From NCBI GenBank assembly GCA_016934535.1, contig JAFGSQ010000019.1, positions 1 through 64,000 on the forward strand: a stretch of DNA of 64,000 nt, read 5' to 3'. The notes beneath the pieces were generated by a model. That model saw nothing but the letters and a program-made list of their open reading frames with translations, was not told the origin of the DNA and made no database searches. The stretch is from a candidate division WOR-3 bacterium. GTDB lineage: Bacteria; SDB-A. This document shows, in pieces, positions 59,994 through 64,000 of this stretch (positions are counted from its first letter, which is position 1; each line of letters begins with the position of its first letter). A program made the position numbers and the translations under genes.

Positions 59994-62555
59994 TCACCCG
60001 CCGGCGGAACTCTCTCCCGGCATTCCTGCCAAATCTTCGGTTTTTTCAACTGGTATATTGAGCATGCACTTAACGTCTTTTACTACAAATCTCAATTCTT
60101 TACCGGACCTCTCTATTACAACTACATCGTTGACCTTTACCGAACCCTGCAGAAATTCCTCGACAAGAGGGTCTTCGACGTATCTCCTGAACGCCCTCCT
60201 CAAAGGCCGGGCTCCGAAGGAAGGGTCGTATCCTTCTTCGACGAGAAGTTCTTTGGCGCTTTCAGAAAGCTCAATTCCGATTTCTTTTTCCTTCACCCTC
60301 TCTTTGACCTCTTCGAACACGAGTTCTATTATCTTTTTCATGTCTTCTCTCGTAAGTCTTCTGAATACGACCACTTCGTCAATTCTGTTTATGATTTCCG
60401 GATTTATTATTCTTTTAAGCTCCGAGAGAATGTTTTCTTTCATTTTATCGTAATCAATATTTTCCGGTGTAGAACCGAATCCCATCGGTTTCGAACGGGT
60501 TATGTCTTTTGTGCCAATGTTCGAAGTCATTATTATCACACTGTGCCTGAAACTTATTTTTCTGCCGAGGCTGTCGGTGATTTCGCCTTCTTCCAAAAGC
60601 TGAAGCAATATGTTCAGGACGTCGATGTGGGCTTTTTCAATCTCATCAAAAAGAACGACCGAATAAGGTTTGACGCGGATTTCTTCAATCACGGGATTTT
60701 GTTCGCCGTATCCTATGTAACCGGGCGGAGAGCCGATGAGTCTTGACACGGAATACTTTTCCATGTATTCGCTCATGTCAATCCTTATGAGGTTGCTCTT
60801 GCTTCCGAAAAGGATTTCAGCCAGGGATCTCGCCAGTTCCGTTTTACCCACGCCCGTAGGTCCGAGAAAAAGAAACGATCCAAGAGGTCTTTTTGGGTCT
60901 TTTAAACCCATCCTTCCCCTTCTGATCGCTCTGCTGACTGCTTTGATTGCTTCAGTCTGGCTTATGACTTTGGCCGCAAGCAAATCTTCGAGATTGACGA
61001 GTTTGTCGTGTTCTTTTTCCTGAAGCCTCTGAATGGGTACATTCGTCCACATGCTGACCACTTCCCTGACATCTTCTTCGGTCACTACCGGAGTGACCTT
61101 GTCAGACATCTTGAGCCATTCTTTCTGCTTGGTGTCAATCTCTGCTCTTATTTTGGCTTCCTTGTCCCTGAATTCCGCGGCTTTTTCGTATTGCTGATCC
61201 GATACGGCTTTTATCTTGACTTCGAGGATATTTTTAAGCCGTATTTCGTCTTCCACAAGATCAGGATACGGGGGCACGGAGGATAATTTGACTCTGGCTC
61301 CGGTTTCATCGATGACGTCTATTGCTTTATCGGGAAGCTGTCTGTCCGTTATGTATCTGTCGGCGAGGATAGCCGCTGCTTTTAGAGCGCTGTCTTCGTA
61401 ACTGACACCGTGATGCTCTTCGTATTTTTCCCTGAGACCTTTAAGTATGTTTATTGCTTCTGAAATCCCCGGGGATTCAACAAGTATCGGTTGAAATCTT
61501 CTCTTCAGAGAACCGTCTTTTTCAATGTGTCTGTGATATTCAGCCACGGTCGTGGCTCCAATGCATTTAATTTCACCTCTCGCCAGAGAAGGTTTCAGAA
61601 TGTGGGAGGCGTCGAGGGAACCTTCCGCTGAACCCGCCCCAACAATCGTGTGCAGTTCGTCAATAAAAAGAACTATGTCATCCCTGTTCTTTATAGTTTC
61701 AATTATTGATTTCATCCTGCTTTCGAACTGACCTCTGTATTTCGTTCCGGCTACAACCGAAGCGAGATTGAGCTGATAAAACTTTTTACCTATGAGAGAA
61801 GGAGGAACGTGTCCCTGAACTACTTTTTGCGCGAGACCTTCGACAATGGCTGTTTTTCCGACACCGGCTTCTCCTATCAGCACCGGATTGTTTTTCCTTC
61901 TTCTGGAAAGGACTTGTATGACTCTTTCGATTTCTTTGTCTCTGCCGATTATCGGATCAAGCTTTCCTTCTTCCGCGAGACTCGTAAGATCTCTGCAGAA
62001 ATCTTCGAGTGCGAACTTATCTTCTTCCTCGTCGTCGATGTTTTCGCGGGAGCGTCCAATCTTCCTCTTGTCCTCTTCTTTCACGGAAAAATCACTCTCT
62101 TCTATGAGGTTCTGCAGTCCTGCACTGAATTGGACATAAGTAATATCAAGGCTTTTCATCACTTCTCCGGCCGCAGAATGTATGTTGTCGAGAACGGACA
62201 GCACAAGGTGTTCTGTGCCGATGAACATGTGTGAAAGCTCTTCCGCTTTTTTCATGGAACCCTGAATCACGCTCTCGACCTCTATTGTCGGGACGGGATC
62301 TTTGAAATTCGGCGGATATCTCGGAGTCTCTCTGTATAAATCATTTTTGTAGATTCTTGCGGCAATTATCTTTTTCATCAGTGAAATATCAACGCCGAGT
62401 TTTTGAAATATCTTTACTGCAAAGCAGTTCGTCTCTGTCAAAATCGCGTAGAGAATATCCAGTGTCGTGTAATAGCCTCTCTTGTGAAGCTTCGAATTCT
62501 TCTGCGCAGACATAATTATTTTTCTGTATCTCAATGTAAAATTTTCGCTGTTCAT
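59994..62555 (-). CDS. clpC: ClpC-type AAA+ protease ATPase
   Basis: ClpC unfolds proteins for ClpP; in Firmicutes it takes substrates marked by McsB. The 853-residue product has the N-domain (about 1-145), AAA1 with [10 protein letters not shown] and [13 protein letters not shown], a UVR motif ([16 protein letters not shown]), AAA2 with [11 protein letters not shown] and [10 protein letters not shown], and the C-terminal D2 small domain. A ClpP-contact loop of the IGF type is not clear. The UVR motif and the neighbouring mcsB set it apart from ClpB. The start overlaps mcsB by 4 bp. Confidence 0.95.
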   Translation of the reverse strand: MNSENFTLRYRKIIMSAQKNSKLHKRGYYTTLDILYAILTETNCFAVKIFQKLGVDISLMKKIIAARIYKNDLYRETPRYPPNFKDPVPTIEVESVIQGSMKKAEELSHMFIGTEHLVLSVLDNIHSAAGEVMKSLDITYVQFSAGLQNLIEESDFSVKEEDKRKIGRSRENIDDEEEDKFALEDFCRDLTSLAEEGKLDPIIGRDKEIERVIQVLSRRRKNNPVLIGEAGVGKTAIVEGLAQKVVQGHVPPSLIGKKFYQLNLASVVAGTKYRGQFESRMKSIIETIKNRDDIVLFIDELHTIVGAGSAEGSLDASHILKPSLARGEIKCIGATTVAEYHRHIEKDGSLKRRFQPILVESPGISEAINILKGLREKYEEHHGVSYEDSALKAAAILADRYITDRQLPDKAIDVIDETGARVKLSSVPPYPDLVEDEIRLKNILEVKIKAVSDQQYEKAAEFRDKEAKIRAEIDTKQKEWLKMSDKVTPVVTEEDVREVVSMWTNVPIQRLQEKEHDKLVNLEDLLAAKVISQTEAIKAVSRAIRRGRMGLKDPKRPLGSFLFLGPTGVGKTELARSLAEILFGSKSNLIRIDMSEYMEKYSVSRLIGSPPGYIGYGEQNPVIEEIRVKPYSVVLFDEIEKAHIDVLNILLQLLEEGEITDSLGRKISFRHSVIIMTSNIGTKDITRSKPMGFGSTPENIDYDKMKENILSELKRIINPEIINRIDEVVVFRRLTREDMKKIIELVFEEVKERVKEKEIGIELSESAKELLVEEGYDPSFGARPLRRAFRRYVEDPLVEEFLQGSVKVNDVVVIERSGKELRFVVKDVKCMLNIPVEKTEDLAGMPGESSAGG

Positions 62556-63595
62556 GCCTTTCTCGCAGTCATTTCGACAAACATCGCCAGACTGAGATCT
62601 TCCCCTCCTTCTGTTTGCTCAATTATAGCATCTCTGTGTCCTCTTCTCAAAATAAAGAAGAGATCCGAAACCGTCTCTTCGGAATACCTTTCTTCCAATC
62701 CCAAATCGAATCCGAGCCTGAGGACAGAAGCCGCGTTTGCGTATTCCGAGAATTTCAAAGAGCTGACTTTCTTCTCTCCGAAAATCTCAAATCCGCTTTT
62801 TAAATAGTTTTCAACGGCTTTTTTATTGTACATTACAAAATATTCCCGCGCAAACAATTCATTTTCGGCAAAACAGTCAGAGAAATAATCAACTTCGTCC
62901 ATTGCCTTTGATTCTTTTTCAGATGTTTTCTGATTCGATATCTGACAGAATGAACCGGCTGTTTTCGTCCCTTCTCCGAAAATGCCTCTCAAAGCCAATC
63001 CGCATGCTTTTGCCGCACGGACTATTTTTTTTTCATTTCCCGACAAAAACACGCACGGAGCGTGAAAAAGGTTAGAGTACCTCATTCCTGTTCCTCTGTT
63101 CGTAGGGCAGGCTGTCTCGAAATCGCCTTCAGCCGTTCTGGCAAAAGGAAATGCACTTTCAATTTCACCGCTAAGTGAAAGAGCTTCTGAAAGACAGGAC
63201 TGGCCTTTTCCGGGGACTGAAATGATCTGTATTCTGACATCGTCTTCGTCGTTGACGAGGATTGATGTCTTTTCATCAGGGCTGACAAAAAGACATAGTC
63301 CGAAAGACGGGGAGGAATTCAGAAGATGCCTTTCGGCAAGTATCCTGCAGTGAGACTCGCTCGCTTCCCAAAGATTAATTCTTATGAAGTCTCTTCCGGA
63401 AACTGCTTTTTCAACTATTCCGGCTATCTCTTGCGCATCCTTTTTTTTGACGTCAAAATTTCGAGCCAGCCTGACTCTTGTGCTGAATACGACTTTTCTG
63501 TAATCGGCTCTGAACCATGAAGGCGCTTTTTGCCTGATCCTTTCGACGAAACTCAAAGCGTTTTCAGTGTTATTTTTTCGAGTCGTAAATGTCAA
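62552..63595 (-). CDS. mcsB: Protein-arginine kinase McsB (ATP:guanido phosphotransferase)
   Basis: McsB phosphorylates arginines and so marks proteins for ClpCP. The 347-residue product has the kinase hallmarks STRVRLARN at 38-46, NDEDDVRIQ at 115-123 (usually NEEDHIRIQ), and CPTNRGTGMR at 163-172 with the catalytic-site cysteine C163. The H-to-D change in the second motif is notable. Start: TTG 63595 directly after the lolD stop, with no clear ribosome site; TTG 63553 (giving MSFVERI) fits the usual family N-terminus better. No mcsA or ctsR is present. Confidence 0.9.
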   Translation of the reverse strand: MTFTTRKNNTENALSFVERIRQKAPSWFRADYRKVVFSTRVRLARNFDVKKKDAQEIAGIVEKAVSGRDFIRINLWEASESHCRILAERHLLNSSPSFGLCLFVSPDEKTSILVNDEDDVRIQIISVPGKGQSCLSEALSLSGEIESAFPFARTAEGDFETACPTNRGTGMRYSNLFHAPCVFLSGNEKKIVRAAKACGLALRGIFGEGTKTAGSFCQISNQKTSEKESKAMDEVDYFSDCFAENELFAREYFVMYNKKAVENYLKSGFEIFGEKKVSSLKFSEYANAASVLRLGFDLGLEERYSEETVSDLFFILRRGHRDAIIEQTEGGEDLSLAMFVEMTARKA

Positions 63596-64000
63596 TTATA
63601 CCAGAATCCCCTGATTCAATCGCAGAATACGGTCGCACAGAGCGCTTATACCGGGGTTGTGAGTGACGACTATGACTCCGCAATTGTTATTCCGCGCAAG
63701 CTTCAAAAAGACGGAAAGAACAATCCGGGCCGTTTTGCCGTCGAGATTTCCCGTTGGCTCATCGGCGAGAATTACTTTCGGATAGTTGGCCACCGCCCTT
63801 GCTATGGCTACCCTCTGTTTTTCGCCCCCCGAAAGCTGGGAAGGGTGATGGGCAATACGCTCGGACAAGCCCACGTCATCCAGTATTTCTTTTGCTCTTT
63901 CTTTGGACTTGTTTTTTTTCATACCGGCGACTAGCATAGGCAACATTACATTTTCCAGAGCGCTCAGCTCGGATATGAGGTTGTGAAACTGAAAGACAAA
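63596..64000 (-). CDS. LolD-type ABC transporter ATPase (partial, C-terminal part)
   Basis: The gene enters from the right edge. The visible 134 residues start at the Q-loop (FVFQFHNLISELSALENVMLPML) and contain the ABC signature QLSGGEKQR, Walker B VILADEPTGNLD and the H-loop VVTHN. This pattern is typical of the MacB/LolD class. With bamA and lipid A genes downstream, lipoprotein release (LolD) is the likeliest role; a MacB-like export ATPase is the alternative. The stop is immediately followed by mcsB. Confidence 0.9.
   Translation of the reverse strand, partial: FVFQFHNLISELSALENVMLPMLVAGMKKNKSKERAKEILDDVGLSERIAHHPSQLSGGEKQRVAIARAVANYPKVILADEPTGNLDGKTARIVLSVFLKLARNNNCGVIVVTHNPGISALCDRILRLNQGILV

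Noticed and set aside
59994-62555. ClpB disaggregase
   Set aside because: No long coiled-coil middle domain; a UVR motif and adjacent mcsB identify ClpC.

Overview
The window comes from a diderm, lipopolysaccharide-making bacterium with moderate GC and very tight gene packing (many 4-bp ATGA/TTGA overlaps, frequent TTG and GTG starts). It carries a full lipid A/Kdo gene set and BamA, a LolD-type ABC protein, and secreted proteins with a Por-secretion-like C-terminal tail. Alongside these it has Firmicutes-like ClpC-McsB and PyrK-PyrDB. This mix suggests an uncultivated lineage of the FCB/WOR-3/Cloacimonadota kind. That placement is inference from gene content only.

Layout. (1) 1-2.7 kb is accessory DNA: the edge of a membrane-protein gene, an IS256-family remnant that has lost its catalytic glutamate, and an AT-rich one-gene regulator (winged helix + GHKL ATPase + DUF4325). 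It ends at a tRNA-Asn. (2) 2.9-17.2 kb is one nearly unbroken minus-strand gene train: small membrane protein, SLBB exporter, tyrosine autokinase, three TPR proteins, pyrK-pyrD-rlpA-pyrF-pyrE, yebC, ruvC-ruvA-ruvB, a 68-aa ORF, queA. (3) 17.3-24.7 kb is a plus-strand MoxR/DUF58/BatABD operon including a TPR protein with a roughly 100-residue Asp-Gln-Gln tandem repeat. (4) 24.7-29.8 kb is a minus-strand TPR-mutL-miaA-rodA-comF operon. (5) 29.9-31.8 kb is a PHP-domain protein overlapping a radical SAM protein. (6) 31.9-33.6 kb is a secreted protein with a sorting tail. (7) 33.65-34.3 kb is non-coding: an array of perfect hairpins separated by CACGAAG/CTTCGTG boxes, with a 122-bp duplication. (8) 34.4-44.5 kb is a plus-strand operon: three related zinc-ribbon proteins, a uridine-kinase-like protein, acpS, a Gfo/Idh/MocA oxidoreductase, lpxB, a DUF374 acyltransferase, waaA, lpxK and a BadF-type kinase, followed by a secreted M1 aminopeptidase. 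(9) 47.3-53.5 kb is three mosaic secreted proteins. (10) 53.6-64 kb is lpxA-fabZ-lpxC-lpxD-skp-bamA-clpC-mcsB-lolD, read on the minus strand.

Functionally the window is dominated by envelope building: lipid A and Kdo, outer-membrane protein assembly, rod shape and polysaccharide export. Pyrimidine synthesis, Holliday-junction and mismatch repair, and tRNA modification are interleaved. The strongest candidates for something undescribed are the modular hairpin array, the zinc-ribbon trio, the self-contained HTH-GHKL-DUF4325 regulator and the Skp fusion.
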